Origin: Spirochaetales bacterium
GTDB lineage: Bacteria > Spirochaetota > Spirochaetia > CADAEX01
DNA: 64,000 bases
Reading direction: 5' to 3'
Assembly: GCA_024233785.1 (NCBI GenBank)
Contig: JACKPD010000002.1
Location: 62,001-126,000, forward strand
Each line of letters begins with the position of its first letter. Position 1 is the stretch's first letter. A program made the position numbers and the translations under genes. This document shows positions 33,191 through 40,875 of this stretch, one piece after another. The notes under the pieces are model-generated. The model saw only the letters and a program-made list of their open reading frames with translations, had not been told where the DNA came from and made no database searches.

Positions 33191-34029
33191 TAGTAACAGA
33201 TTTTGACGGCACATTATTCAGCGATTCTCACAGCTTTAACGATAAAGACCTTGAAACACTAAGGCATCTTGGCGAAAAGGGGATATTACGGGTGATTGCG
33301 ACCGGAAGATCCCTTTTCTCCGCAAACAAAGTCATACCGCCTGATTTCCCGATCGACTACCTTGTTTTCTCTTCCGGAGCGGGAATTATGGAATGGAAAA
33401 GCAGGGAAATAATCAGTATATTCTCTCTCGGGAGATCACAGATAAAGGCAGCCTCTGAAATACTTATCAGCGGCGCTTTTAATTTTATGCTGCATAAGAA
33501 AATTCCTGATAATCACTTTTTTTATTACTGCCGCCATACAGGTGAAGATGATGATTTTGAAAGAAGGTGCAGATTATATACAGGCTATTCTATGGAGTGG
33601 GATGATAATGCCGTTGCAGCAATGGAAGAGGCATGTCAGTTTGTCGTAATAATCCCTTATTCAGATAATTCTGACCCTCTCGTGAGGTTCAGCATATTAA
33701 AAAAAGCTCTTGATGAGCAGGGAAACCTGCATATCATAAGGGCAACATCCCCGATTGATAAAAAAACACTATGGATAGAAATATTTCCGGCAGGTGTTTC
33801 AAAAGCCCATGCGGTAAAGACCATTGCGGATATAAAAGGGATAGATTATAAATATATTGCAGCTGTGGGCAACGATTTTAACGATCTGGATATGCTCAGG
33901 TGGGTAAAAAACAGTTTTATAGTTGAGAATGCTCCCCTTGAGCTTAAAAATGAGTTTGTAAACGTCAGGTCGAACAATGACTGCGGATTTACCGAAGCTG
34001 TAGAAAAATGGAAGGCGCTTCACAAATAA
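33187..34029 (+). CDS. Cof-type HAD-superfamily phosphatase
   Basis: A 280-residue HAD hydrolase of the Cof/YbiV type. Motif I is VTDFDGTLF at the very N-terminus, motif II VIATGRS, the Lys of motif III is in PAGVSKAHAVK, and motif IV is AVGNDFNDLDML. The C2-type cap lies between. Such enzymes dephosphorylate sugar phosphates, FMN or PLP. Placement directly after, and overlapping, the pyridoxal kinase gene by four bases makes a B6 or nucleotide phosphate a reasonable guess but no more. Confidence 0.87.
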   Translation: MIVTDFDGTLFSDSHSFNDKDLETLRHLGEKGILRVIATGRSLFSANKVIPPDFPIDYLVFSSGAGIMEWKSREIISIFSLGRSQIKAASEILISGAFNFMLHKKIPDNHFFYYCRHTGEDDDFERRCRLYTGYSMEWDDNAVAAMEEACQFVVIIPYSDNSDPLVRFSILKKALDEQGNLHIIRATSPIDKKTLWIEIFPAGVSKAHAVKTIADIKGIDYKYIAAVGNDFNDLDMLRWVKNSFIVENAPLELKNEFVNVRSNNDCGFTEAVEKWKALHK

Positions 34030-34064
34030 GGTAATGCGAAATTTGATAAAAAAGGCAGGTTTAT

Positions 34065-34598
34065 ATGTCAGATGTATCAATCATTGACAATGCGATCAGA
34101 AAGGTAAAGGATTTTCCTAAAAAAGGGATATTGTTTTATGATATCACAGGCCTGCTGATTAAACAGGACGCATTCAGCTTCTGCATGGAAAAAATGGTGA
34201 AGCTCTATGAGAACAGGGGCATAACAAAAATAGCTGCAGTAGAAGCGAGGGGTTTTATTTTCGCATCCCCTCTTGCTTTAAGGCTTAATGTCCCTCTTCT
34301 TCTTGTCCGCAAGAAAAACAAGCTCCCCGGTGAAAAACTTACAAAAAGCTATTCACTTGAGTACGGCGAAGATTCAATTGAAATACATAAAAACGATATA
34401 GCTCCCGGTGATAATGTTCTTGTTGTTGATGATCTTATCGCAACCGGCGGAACAATAAAGGCTGCCTGCGAACTTCTTGAATCTGCCGGAGCTTCCGTTG
34501 AAGAGATTTTTGCGGTAATCGGCCTCCCTTTTCTTGACTATAACAGTAAACTTGCCAGATACCGCATCAGTACTTTCATTAATTATGAAAGCGAATAA
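34065..34598 (+). CDS. apt: adenine phosphoribosyltransferase
   Basis: Salvages adenine to AMP with PRPP; 177 residues, standard length. The N-terminus IRKVKDFPKKGILFYDIT is the Apt hood signature, AAVEARGFIFASPLAL follows, RKKNKLPGEKL is the flexible loop, and VLVVDDLIATGGTIKAACELLE is the PRPP motif. It ends the plus-strand nucleotide/cofactor run that starts with pyrE. AGGCAGG lies before the ATG. Confidence 0.95.
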   Translation: MSDVSIIDNAIRKVKDFPKKGILFYDITGLLIKQDAFSFCMEKMVKLYENRGITKIAAVEARGFIFASPLALRLNVPLLLVRKKNKLPGEKLTKSYSLEYGEDSIEIHKNDIAPGDNVLVVDDLIATGGTIKAACELLESAGASVEEIFAVIGLPFLDYNSKLARYRISTFINYESE

Positions 34599-34656
34599 AC
34601 AGCGCCTCTTAAGCAGGTGCAGATGAAACTGTACTGCAAAAAATTCAGAGCAGATA

Positions 34657-34685
34657 TTGACATAAAACTGATATTTGGATATTTT
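34657..34685 (+). promoter_or_regulatory. promoter of tRNA-Gln/tRNA-Glu unit
   Basis: TTGACA (34657-34662), spacer of 17 bases, TATTTT (34680-34685). It lies 15 bases before the first tRNA, a normal distance for tRNA transcription. Confidence 0.7.
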
Positions 34686-34700
34686 AAGAACGAAATTTAT

Positions 34701-34771
34701 TGCCCGATAGTGTAACGGTAACACTCATGATTCTGGATCATGTTTTGGGGGTTCAAATCCTCCTCGGGCAG
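34701..34771 (+). tRNA. tRNA-Gln (anticodon CTG)
   Basis: A complete cloverleaf: acceptor TGCCCGA / TCGGGCA, D-stem GTGT/ACAC, anticodon stem CATGA/TCATG with loop TTCTGGA (anticodon CTG), T-arm GGGGG TTCAAAT CCTCC, discriminator G. CCA is not encoded. Confidence 0.93.
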
Positions 34772-34784
34772 AAGAATCTGGTAG

Positions 34785-34856
34785 GGCCCCTTCGTCTATC
34801 GGTTAGGACAGGAGATTCTCATTCTTCAAAGAGGGGTTCGATTCCCCTAGGGGCTA
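34785..34856 (+). tRNA. tRNA-Glu (anticodon CTC)
   Basis: Acceptor GGCCCCT / AGGGGCT, D-arm with GGTTAGGAC, anticodon stem GGAGA/TCTTC with loop TTCTCAT (anticodon CTC), T-arm AGGGG TTCGATT CCCCT, discriminator A. CCA is not encoded. It is 13 bases after tRNA-Gln. Confidence 0.93.
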
Positions 34857-34860
34857 TTAA

Positions 34861-34899
34861 AAACCTGTTCAGTAATTGCTTATTGAACAGGTTTTTTTA
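34861..34899 (+). terminator. terminator after the tRNAs, probably bidirectional
   Basis: AAACCTGTTCA (34861-34871) pairs with TGAACAGGTTT (34884-34894), followed by a T-run to 34898. On the minus strand the same stem is followed by five T residues, so it could also end the leuA-cimA transcript, whose last gene stops at 34951. Confidence 0.85.
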
Positions 34900-34950
34900 T
34901 AATCCCCGGGGTTAACAGCTGTTTTAAGTACTGACCCGGTACATCACTGC

Positions 34951-36522
34951 TTAATTTTCATCCAGGACATATGTGTTGTAATAATAATCAATACTGTCAA
35001 TCAGCGCTTCCCAGGATGCTTCAACAATATTTTCTGAAACCCCTACAGTATCCCATTCAATCTTATGGTCGGTTGTAGTAATAAATACCCTTACCTTGGC
35101 GGCAGACGCTGATTCAGGGTTGAGTATCCTCACTTTGTAGTCAATCAGGCTGATCTTTTTGAGAAAAGGGTAGTGCGGTGTCAGGGCATCCCTTAAAGCC
35201 TTGTCAAGCGTATCGACAGGGCCGACGCTTACGGCAGCTCCAAGAACATTTTTTCCCATTGACTGCATAAAAATCCTGCCGACAGTCTTGCTCGGAGTAT
35301 CACCAGTTTTGTACGATTCAAGGTGATAATTATTCAGTTCGATAATTGGTTCGTATTTTTTTATGGTTTTTCTTATCAGAATATCAAATGAAGCTTCCGC
35401 AGCCTCATATTCATAACCCTCTTCCTCTTTTCCCTTGAGAACATCTATAAGGTTCTGTACTTCAGTGCTTCCTTTGTCAAATTCTCCGTATTTTGCCAGT
35501 TTATTTACGATAGTGGATTTGCCTGAAAGTTCAGAAAGAAGTATTTTTCTTGAATTGCCGACAAGCTTGCTGTCAATATGCTCCATCAGGTCAGGGGCCT
35601 TGTTGATAACGTCTGCATGCTGGCCCGCTTTGTGGCTGAATGCAGCTTCCCCTACATAGGGCTGCCGTTTTTCAGGTATGATATTTCCTATTTCATAAAC
35701 ATATCTCGAAAGGGATGTTATCCTGCTGATTTCCGATGAGATACTGGCGTCATAATCAGTCTTGAGGCAGATGTTGGGCGCAATTGCGCAAAGGTTGGCG
35801 TTGCCGCATCTCTCTCCCCAGCCGTTTATTGTTCCCTGTATCTGGATTGCGCCGTAATCGAGTGCTAAAATCGAATTGGCTACAGCTGTTCCGCAGTCGT
35901 TGTGAAAATGGACTCCAAGAGGCGCAAGCTTGTCAGTTGGGAGCTCCTTTAGTATTTTTATCACTTCGGAGGGGAGAACCCCGCCGTTTGTATCGCACAG
36001 GACAAGGGTTTTAGCCCCCGCGTCAGAGGCAGTCTGGAGAACTTTAATTGCGTATTCACTGTCATCCTTGAATCCGTCAAAAAAGTGTTCCAGGTCAAAA
36101 AGAACTGTTCTTCCCTGTTTTTTAAGATATGCGATTGAGTCATGAATCATCTCAAGATTTTCCTCAGGCGATGTTCCGAGAACTCTTTCAACATGCCCTT
36201 TCCAGGTTTTTCCCACGATCATAATATGTTCAACCTCAGCCTGAAGCAGCGCATTTAAATGATTATCTTTATCTGCCGCAATTCCCGGTTTTTTGGTTGA
36301 GCCGAAAGCGACAATTTTTGCGTGGGACAATTTCTCTTTATTCATATGAGTGAAAAAAGATGCCTCTTTTTTATTGGCAAGCGGAAACCCTCCTTCTATA
36401 TAATCGAATTTCATCTCATCAAGTTTATGGGCAATCTTTATCTTGTCTGTAAGCGTAAAGTTTATTTCAATACCCTGCATCCCGTCGCGCAGCGTTGTGT
36501 CATATAGTTCAATTTTTTTCAT
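34951..36522 (-). CDS. cimA: (R)-citramalate synthase
   Basis: A 523-residue DRE-TIM metallolyase. LYDTTLRDGMQGIEINFTL is the opening signature, VLCDTNGGVLP and GVHFHNDCGTAVANS are catalytic segments, and GTINGWGERCGNANL follows. Residues in the opening (GMQG rather than GEQS) and the ~520 length match the CimA branch, which joins pyruvate and acetyl-CoA for the threonine-independent route to 2-oxobutanoate and isoleucine. The C-terminal LeuA-dimer regulatory domain is present. It overlaps leuA by 14 bases and shares its attenuated leader. Confidence 0.9.
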   Translation of the reverse strand: MKKIELYDTTLRDGMQGIEINFTLTDKIKIAHKLDEMKFDYIEGGFPLANKKEASFFTHMNKEKLSHAKIVAFGSTKKPGIAADKDNHLNALLQAEVEHIMIVGKTWKGHVERVLGTSPEENLEMIHDSIAYLKKQGRTVLFDLEHFFDGFKDDSEYAIKVLQTASDAGAKTLVLCDTNGGVLPSEVIKILKELPTDKLAPLGVHFHNDCGTAVANSILALDYGAIQIQGTINGWGERCGNANLCAIAPNICLKTDYDASISSEISRITSLSRYVYEIGNIIPEKRQPYVGEAAFSHKAGQHADVINKAPDLMEHIDSKLVGNSRKILLSELSGKSTIVNKLAKYGEFDKGSTEVQNLIDVLKGKEEEGYEYEAAEASFDILIRKTIKKYEPIIELNNYHLESYKTGDTPSKTVGRIFMQSMGKNVLGAAVSVGPVDTLDKALRDALTPHYPFLKKISLIDYKVRILNPESASAAKVRVFITTTDHKIEWDTVGVSENIVEASWEALIDSIDYYYNTYVLDEN

Positions 36523-38035
36523 TATTCATTTCCTTTGATAGCAGTATTTTATTAAGAGCGCTTACGTATGCGATTGCGCTTGCTTCCAGAATATCTGTAG
36601 AGGAACCCCTTCCTTTTGAATCAACTCCGTCCACAGAAATTGAAACCTGTACTTCTCCCATTGCCTGTTTTCCGGGAGTAACTGCGTGTACCTTATATTC
36701 GTTAAGCACGGCATTGACCCCGATAGCCCTTTCAATTGCCCTGAAAATAGCATCTACCGGGCCGTCACCTGTCGCAGCTTCTTCAAGGACAGTTTCATTA
36801 TGTCTTATCTTAATGGTCGCAGTTGGAACAGAAGTATTGCCTGATAATATATTAAAATATTCAAGTTTGTAGGATGATGAGGACATACCAAGCTCATCAA
36901 TTATAATTGTAATGAGGTCTTCGTCATAAACCTCTTTTTTCCTGTCAGCAATATAGAGAAATTTATCAAATATTCTTTTTGACTCTTCTTCAGATATGAC
37001 AAACCCGAGTTCTCCGATCCTTTTTTTGAATCCGTGGAACCCGGAATGCCTTCCAAGCACTATATCGCTGCTGCCCCTGCCGATTGAGGAGGGAGTCATT
37101 ATTTCATAGGTTTCCCTGTGTTTTAACAGTCCGTCCTGGTGGATTCCTGATTCATGGGCAAAAGCATTGTCGCCTACAACCGGTTTGTTCCTTGATATTT
37201 CAAGCCCTGTAATGTTTGATATAAGTCTTGATGAATTATAAATCTGGTTCGTTTTAATGTTCGTAGTATATTTAAGCAGGTCTTTTCTTACTGACAAAGC
37301 CATGATTAATTCTTCAAGAGCTGCGTTGCCGGCCCTTTCTCCAATCCCGTTAATAGTCACCTCTGCCTGCCTGGCACCGGCCTCAATGGCGGCAAGTGTA
37401 TTTGCAACCGCAAGTCCAAGATCGTTATGGCAATGTACAGAAATTATTGCCTTGTCGATATTAGGTACATTGTTTTTTATAGCGGTTATTATATTACTCA
37501 TTTCCTGCGGGATTGTGTATCCTACTGTATCCGGTATATTGATAATTGTCGCGCCGGCCTCTATTACTTTTTCCAATATTGAATATAAAAACGGCAGGTC
37601 GCTTCTGGTGGCGTCCTCAGGTGAAAACTCCACTTCCGCGGCTTTGTTCTTGGCATATTTTACCGCTTTTACTGCCATTCCGATTATTTCTTCAGGCGGT
37701 TTGTTGAATTTATATTTCATATGTATCGGGGATGTCGCGATAAAGGTATGGATTCTTGAATGCTGTGCTTTTGCTACTGCTTCTGCCGCAATATCTATAT
37801 CCTTTTCAACCGCTCTTGCGAGTGCAGTTATAACAGGTCCCTTGACATTTTCTGAAATCATTTTGCATGCCTGAAACTGCTGGGGAGAGGAAACAGGGAA
37901 ACCGGTTTCAATAGCGTCAACTCCCATCCTCGCTATCTGTACAGCAACCTCATATTTTTGTTCCACAGTCATTGATGCGCCGGGGGATTGTTCTCCGTCC
38001 CTGAGTGTCGTATCAAAAATAAATATACGCTCCAT
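36509..38035 (-). CDS. leuA: 2-isopropylmalate synthase
   Basis: First committed enzyme of leucine synthesis, condensing acetyl-CoA with 2-oxoisovalerate; 508 residues. Motifs: IFDTTLRDGEQSPGASM, SVHCHNDLGLAVANTLA, VTINGIGERAGNAALEE, DNAFAHESGIHQDG. The C-terminal ~130 residues (from about 375, including DGPVDAIFRAIERAI and GRGSSTDILEASAIAYV) are the leucine-binding regulatory domain. AAAAGGAG lies six bases before the ATG. Transcription from the promoter near 38311 must pass the attenuator at 38118-38190. Confidence 0.95.
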   Translation of the reverse strand: MERIFIFDTTLRDGEQSPGASMTVEQKYEVAVQIARMGVDAIETGFPVSSPQQFQACKMISENVKGPVITALARAVEKDIDIAAEAVAKAQHSRIHTFIATSPIHMKYKFNKPPEEIIGMAVKAVKYAKNKAAEVEFSPEDATRSDLPFLYSILEKVIEAGATIINIPDTVGYTIPQEMSNIITAIKNNVPNIDKAIISVHCHNDLGLAVANTLAAIEAGARQAEVTINGIGERAGNAALEELIMALSVRKDLLKYTTNIKTNQIYNSSRLISNITGLEISRNKPVVGDNAFAHESGIHQDGLLKHRETYEIMTPSSIGRGSSDIVLGRHSGFHGFKKRIGELGFVISEEESKRIFDKFLYIADRKKEVYDEDLITIIIDELGMSSSSYKLEYFNILSGNTSVPTATIKIRHNETVLEEAATGDGPVDAIFRAIERAIGVNAVLNEYKVHAVTPGKQAMGEVQVSISVDGVDSKGRGSSTDILEASAIAYVSALNKILLSKEMNNEKN

Positions 38036-38117
38036 TAAAAACTCCTTTTAAAATTTCAACTTAAAAAAATATGCTTAACAATTCAATCAAAAAATCCGGT
38101 CGACAAATTAATTGAAT

Positions 38118-38154
38118 AAAAAAAAAGCCGTCCAACCCTTGCGGGAAGGACGGC
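38118..38154 (-). terminator. attenuator terminator of the leuA leader
   Basis: On the minus strand GCCGTCC (38154-38148) pairs with GGACGGC (38133-38127). Between them are a TT/TT internal loop and a CCC-GCAA-GGG tetraloop stem, and nine T residues follow (38126-38118). This is a strong intrinsic terminator about 80 bases before the leuA ATG, and so it would stop transcription before the gene. Confidence 0.92.
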
Positions 38155-38189
38155 GTGAAAGCCGTTACAAAACAACAGTTTATCCTTCC
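38144..38189 (-). promoter_or_regulatory. antiterminator structure of the leuA leader
   Basis: On the minus strand ACGGC (38165-38161) can pair with GCCGT (38154-38150), and GGAAGG (38189-38184) with CCTTCC (38149-38144), the two helices stacking on the 3' side. Both 3' arms are part of the terminator's 5' arm and loop, so this fold excludes the terminator. A ribosome finishing the leader peptide would cover GGAAGG and reach close to ACGGC, allowing termination; one stalled at the Ile/Leu codons would leave them free. Confidence 0.75.
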
Positions 38190-38275
38190 TGCATACCATT
38201 CCCTGTTAGTAGAATGATGTTAATGAGTAGGATAATAATAGAAATAATGGTTTTCTGCCTGTAAATAATATTCAT
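38180..38275 (-). CDS. leuA-cimA leader peptide (Ile/Leu-rich)
   Basis: A 31-codon reading frame (ATG 38275, TAA 38182-38180) between the promoter and the attenuator. It encodes 10 Ile and 4 Leu, most within codons 10-23, including runs Ile-Ile-Ile-Leu-Leu-Ile and Ile-Ile-Leu-Leu. The Leu codons are CTA, CTC, CTA, CTA. There is no Val. This is the composition of a transcription-attenuation leader peptide, and the two amino acids are the end products of the two genes that follow (LeuA for Leu, CimA for Ile). The codons lie at the correct distance from the antiterminator. No Shine-Dalgarno sequence precedes the ATG, which sits almost at the predicted transcription start. Confidence 0.85.
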   Translation of the reverse strand: MNIIYRQKTIISIIILLINIILLTGNGMQEG

Positions 38276-38282
38276 TGTGCAT

Positions 38283-38311
38283 ATAATTAACCGGCATATA
38301 AAAAATGTCAA
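38283..38311 (-). promoter_or_regulatory. leuA-cimA promoter
   Basis: On the minus strand TTGACA (38311-38306), 17-base spacer, AATTAT (38288-38283). The -35 is perfect and the -10 four of six. The expected transcription start is within a few bases of the leader-peptide ATG at 38275. Confidence 0.65.
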
Positions 38312-38396
38312 GACTTTTTTTATATTTTAGCTGATGTGCGGTTCTTTTTTTATTTATTGCTTGACCATGTTAATTTTATAACTGAAAATATTAATT

Positions 38397-40166
38397 ATGG
38401 GTGTATTAAAAGGGTTCGAACAGCTGGCCCATGAACTTCCTGAAGATGAACGCAATGAGCTGCTGAATGAACTTAAAGACGAACTCCGCGCTTATTCCAA
38501 TACCAGGAATCCTGATGCTGCAGATAAAATTTCTGCAGCTGAACTTCCCCCGGCAGAAAATGAAGAGGGATCAATCAAGGACCCGAAATATCTGGAGAAG
38601 ATCTACAGAAAAATACCGCTTGTCGATAAAATAATGGTAGTTTTCAGAAAACTGTTCACAGGTAAAAGTATTGAACAGATTGTTGAAGATTATATTCTTA
38701 AAAAACTTGGAAAGGAAATTGAATCCTCATTCCCGGGCCTGATTGACGCAAAGAACAGCAGGCTTAAAGAACGTTTTTACAGTGAAATATCCATATTTGC
38801 CGGGAGTATTGATGTTTTTTCCCAGCCCGTAAACTATATAAACAAGGCTGGGCCTGCGTTATTTTACCGCTATGCAGCAGCCAGGGAAATGTCAGGGTTT
38901 GAAGAACATCTTAAACAGAATACAAACCCCGATTCAATTTATGCTTCCGGAAGTATAAAAAATTATGAGGATTTAAAGCTCGAAATCAACGTTAAATATA
39001 ATGAAATCATGGATTCTGTTGATGCTGATGAAAAAAAGAACATGTACGGACTCGCGCGTTCACTTTTTTATATAACCCAGCTGGTCTTGTATCCCTATGA
39101 ATTACTTAAAAAAAAATTTGTTATTGATGCAAGCGGCTACAGGTCCTGTCAGTTCGCAGGCGCAAGAAAACTCTTGGGACAGCTTGACACTATTATAACA
39201 AGTATGACATCGGAAATAAATGATTATCAATTATTCTGCGATTATCTTTTTGATTTTTATTTAACAGGCAATGAAACAGTAACAGATTCATCCGGTACAG
39301 ACGAATATCCTGCAAAAGCAAAAAAAAAGGCAATGGAGGCTGTGTCTCAAATTTATTCACTTAAAAAAACAATTCCTTTTAAAAAAATACTTAAACTGAT
39401 TTATAAAAATACTGACTATAAACCGGGAAGTATATCCGGAGGTGAAGAGTGGTTTGCCATATATAAGCAGCTCCTTAAGGATGAACTTGATGAAATAACT
39501 GAAAATTTCATATTCAGACAGAAGAAAAAGAGTGTTGTCGCAAAACTGAAAGCATTTATTCCGGATATGCCTGTGACTGAAAAGTATTATTTTATATTCA
39601 GACTCGGCAGCAAAGCTTTTCCTCTTAAAAAATGCAATCTCCTGTACTATTTGTATATTTTCTATCAAAAGTATTACACGAAGATTATAGAAAAAACAGC
39701 ATCGGTAATCATGCTTGACGGCAATTTTTACAAGGACTCAAATAAAAAAGAACTTAGTGAAGCCTTTAACCATATCAATTCTTTTAGTGAAGCATATCAG
39801 GAATATGTTTCAAAAATCGGGATAGATAATCAATCAGACAATGAAGCATTTGCTTATACTCAGGAGAAACATTCTATAGGCGGAAAGAAAACGAAGAAAG
39901 AAAATATGGCAAGAGTATTGTCAAAAGAGGGGTACAGGCTTTATAAAAGCTATTATGATGCTTTTATCTCAATCAAGAATATCCTGGGCGGTGTTGCGAC
40001 AGGTAATGCTTCCGGTAAATATGATACACTCTCCAATCTTTCCGTAGTCTGCGAGGAAAAAACAAGTATGTCTGTAATTGCTATTGATAAAATGTACCGG
40101 CAGCTGTCAGAAATACTCAATATCTTCAAGGAATACGATGAGCTTGAAATTGATGAATATGAATGA
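38397..40166 (+). CDS. uncharacterised cytoplasmic protein, spirochaete type (DUF5312-like)
   Basis: A 589-residue protein without signal peptide or membrane segment, largely helical and charged. I do not recognise a catalytic motif. Its opening (GFEQLAHELPEDERNELLNEL) and overall make-up resemble an uncharacterised spirochaete family I recall as DUF5312; this is from memory and unverified. It contains a Pro/Glu-rich stretch near residues 45-65 and many Tyr/Lys-rich helices. No ribosome site is clear before the ATG. The YfiH-type gene begins inside its last 29 bases, so the two are probably co-translated. Confidence 0.6.
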   Translation: MGVLKGFEQLAHELPEDERNELLNELKDELRAYSNTRNPDAADKISAAELPPAENEEGSIKDPKYLEKIYRKIPLVDKIMVVFRKLFTGKSIEQIVEDYILKKLGKEIESSFPGLIDAKNSRLKERFYSEISIFAGSIDVFSQPVNYINKAGPALFYRYAAAREMSGFEEHLKQNTNPDSIYASGSIKNYEDLKLEINVKYNEIMDSVDADEKKNMYGLARSLFYITQLVLYPYELLKKKFVIDASGYRSCQFAGARKLLGQLDTIITSMTSEINDYQLFCDYLFDFYLTGNETVTDSSGTDEYPAKAKKKAMEAVSQIYSLKKTIPFKKILKLIYKNTDYKPGSISGGEEWFAIYKQLLKDELDEITENFIFRQKKKSVVAKLKAFIPDMPVTEKYYFIFRLGSKAFPLKKCNLLYYLYIFYQKYYTKIIEKTASVIMLDGNFYKDSNKKELSEAFNHINSFSEAYQEYVSKIGIDNQSDNEAFAYTQEKHSIGGKKTKKENMARVLSKEGYRLYKSYYDAFISIKNILGGVATGNASGKYDTLSNLSVVCEEKTSMSVIAIDKMYRQLSEILNIFKEYDELEIDEYE

Positions 40167-40866
40167 TTACAGCAATCTGCTGTATTCCATGGAATTCCCA
40201 GGGACAGCTGTACCGGGCGCTTTTCTGACAAAATCTTCCGCAGGCGATATGGGAAGAAACAGTCTGCCCCCAAATAATAACCGCCTTGAAATCATGAATC
40301 TGCTCGGAATAAAGGATATTGTAACACTCCATCAGAATCATACACGGACTGTTTTTACTGCTGATGAAATTGCCGGCCTGACAAGTGTCACTGGTGACGG
40401 GCTTATCACAGCGGGGCGGGAAACCCTTGCTGTAACAGTTGCTGACTGCCTTCCCATTTTCCTTTTTGACGGGGTGAAAAAGGTATACGGCATTGTCCAT
40501 TCAGGCTGGAAAGGGACAGGTATTGCTGTAAAAGCCTTAAGGAAAATGGGAAAAGAGTATGGCTCCAGGGCTTCAGATATCAGCGTTATTATCGGCCCCT
40601 CAATAGGAAAATGCTGCTATGAGGTTGACAGGGAGAGGGCGGAAACCTTTGCTTCTGAATGGGGCAGCGATTCTGTTGTCCGAACCGGATCACATTTTTT
40701 TCTTGATCTTCAGAAAGCCAATCTGAAAGCGCTAACCGCGGAAGGGATCAAGGCTATCGAAATAGCAGATGCATGTACCTGCTGCGGCAGCGGTTTTTAC
40801 TCATACAGAAGGGACGGGGCCAAAGAGTTCTCTCTTATGCTTGCACTAATCGGCTATTTTGGATAA
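40138..40866 (+). CDS. pgeF: YfiH/PgeF-type laccase-domain protein
   Basis: A 243-residue member of the YfiH (DUF152, polyphenol-oxidase-like) family. Metal-site motifs are LHQNHTRTV with the first His, VADCLPIFLFD with Cys, IVHSGWKGT with the second His, GPSIGKCCYEV, and the C-terminal DACTCC...FYSYRRDG. Relatives act as a peptidoglycan-editing factor or purine nucleosidase. The frame is open from 40078, but ATG 40138 is preferred because AAGGA lies five bases upstream; it overlaps the previous gene by 29 bases. argS follows after nine bases. Confidence 0.87.
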   Translation: MSLKLMNMNDYSNLLYSMEFPGTAVPGAFLTKSSAGDMGRNSLPPNNNRLEIMNLLGIKDIVTLHQNHTRTVFTADEIAGLTSVTGDGLITAGRETLAVTVADCLPIFLFDGVKKVYGIVHSGWKGTGIAVKALRKMGKEYGSRASDISVIIGPSIGKCCYEVDRERAETFASEWGSDSVVRTGSHFFLDLQKANLKALTAEGIKAIEIADACTCCGSGFYSYRRDGAKEFSLMLALIGYFG

Positions 40867-40875
40867 TTTATTCTC

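Larger units (their letters stand above)
38036..38396. other. 361-base region without a long gene: leuA leader and divergent intergenic DNA
   Basis: Bases 38036-38117 are the AT-rich leuA 5' untranslated region with AAAAGGAG before the ATG. Bases 38118-38311 hold the attenuator, leader peptide and promoter listed separately. Bases 38312-38396 are AT-rich and carry only weak promoter-like hexamers for the plus-strand gene at 38397. Confidence 0.8.

Noticed and set aside
36495..37874. Plus-strand frames of 125 and 205 residues opposite leuA
   Set aside because: Both are antisense shadows of leuA with compositions expected from the reverse complement.
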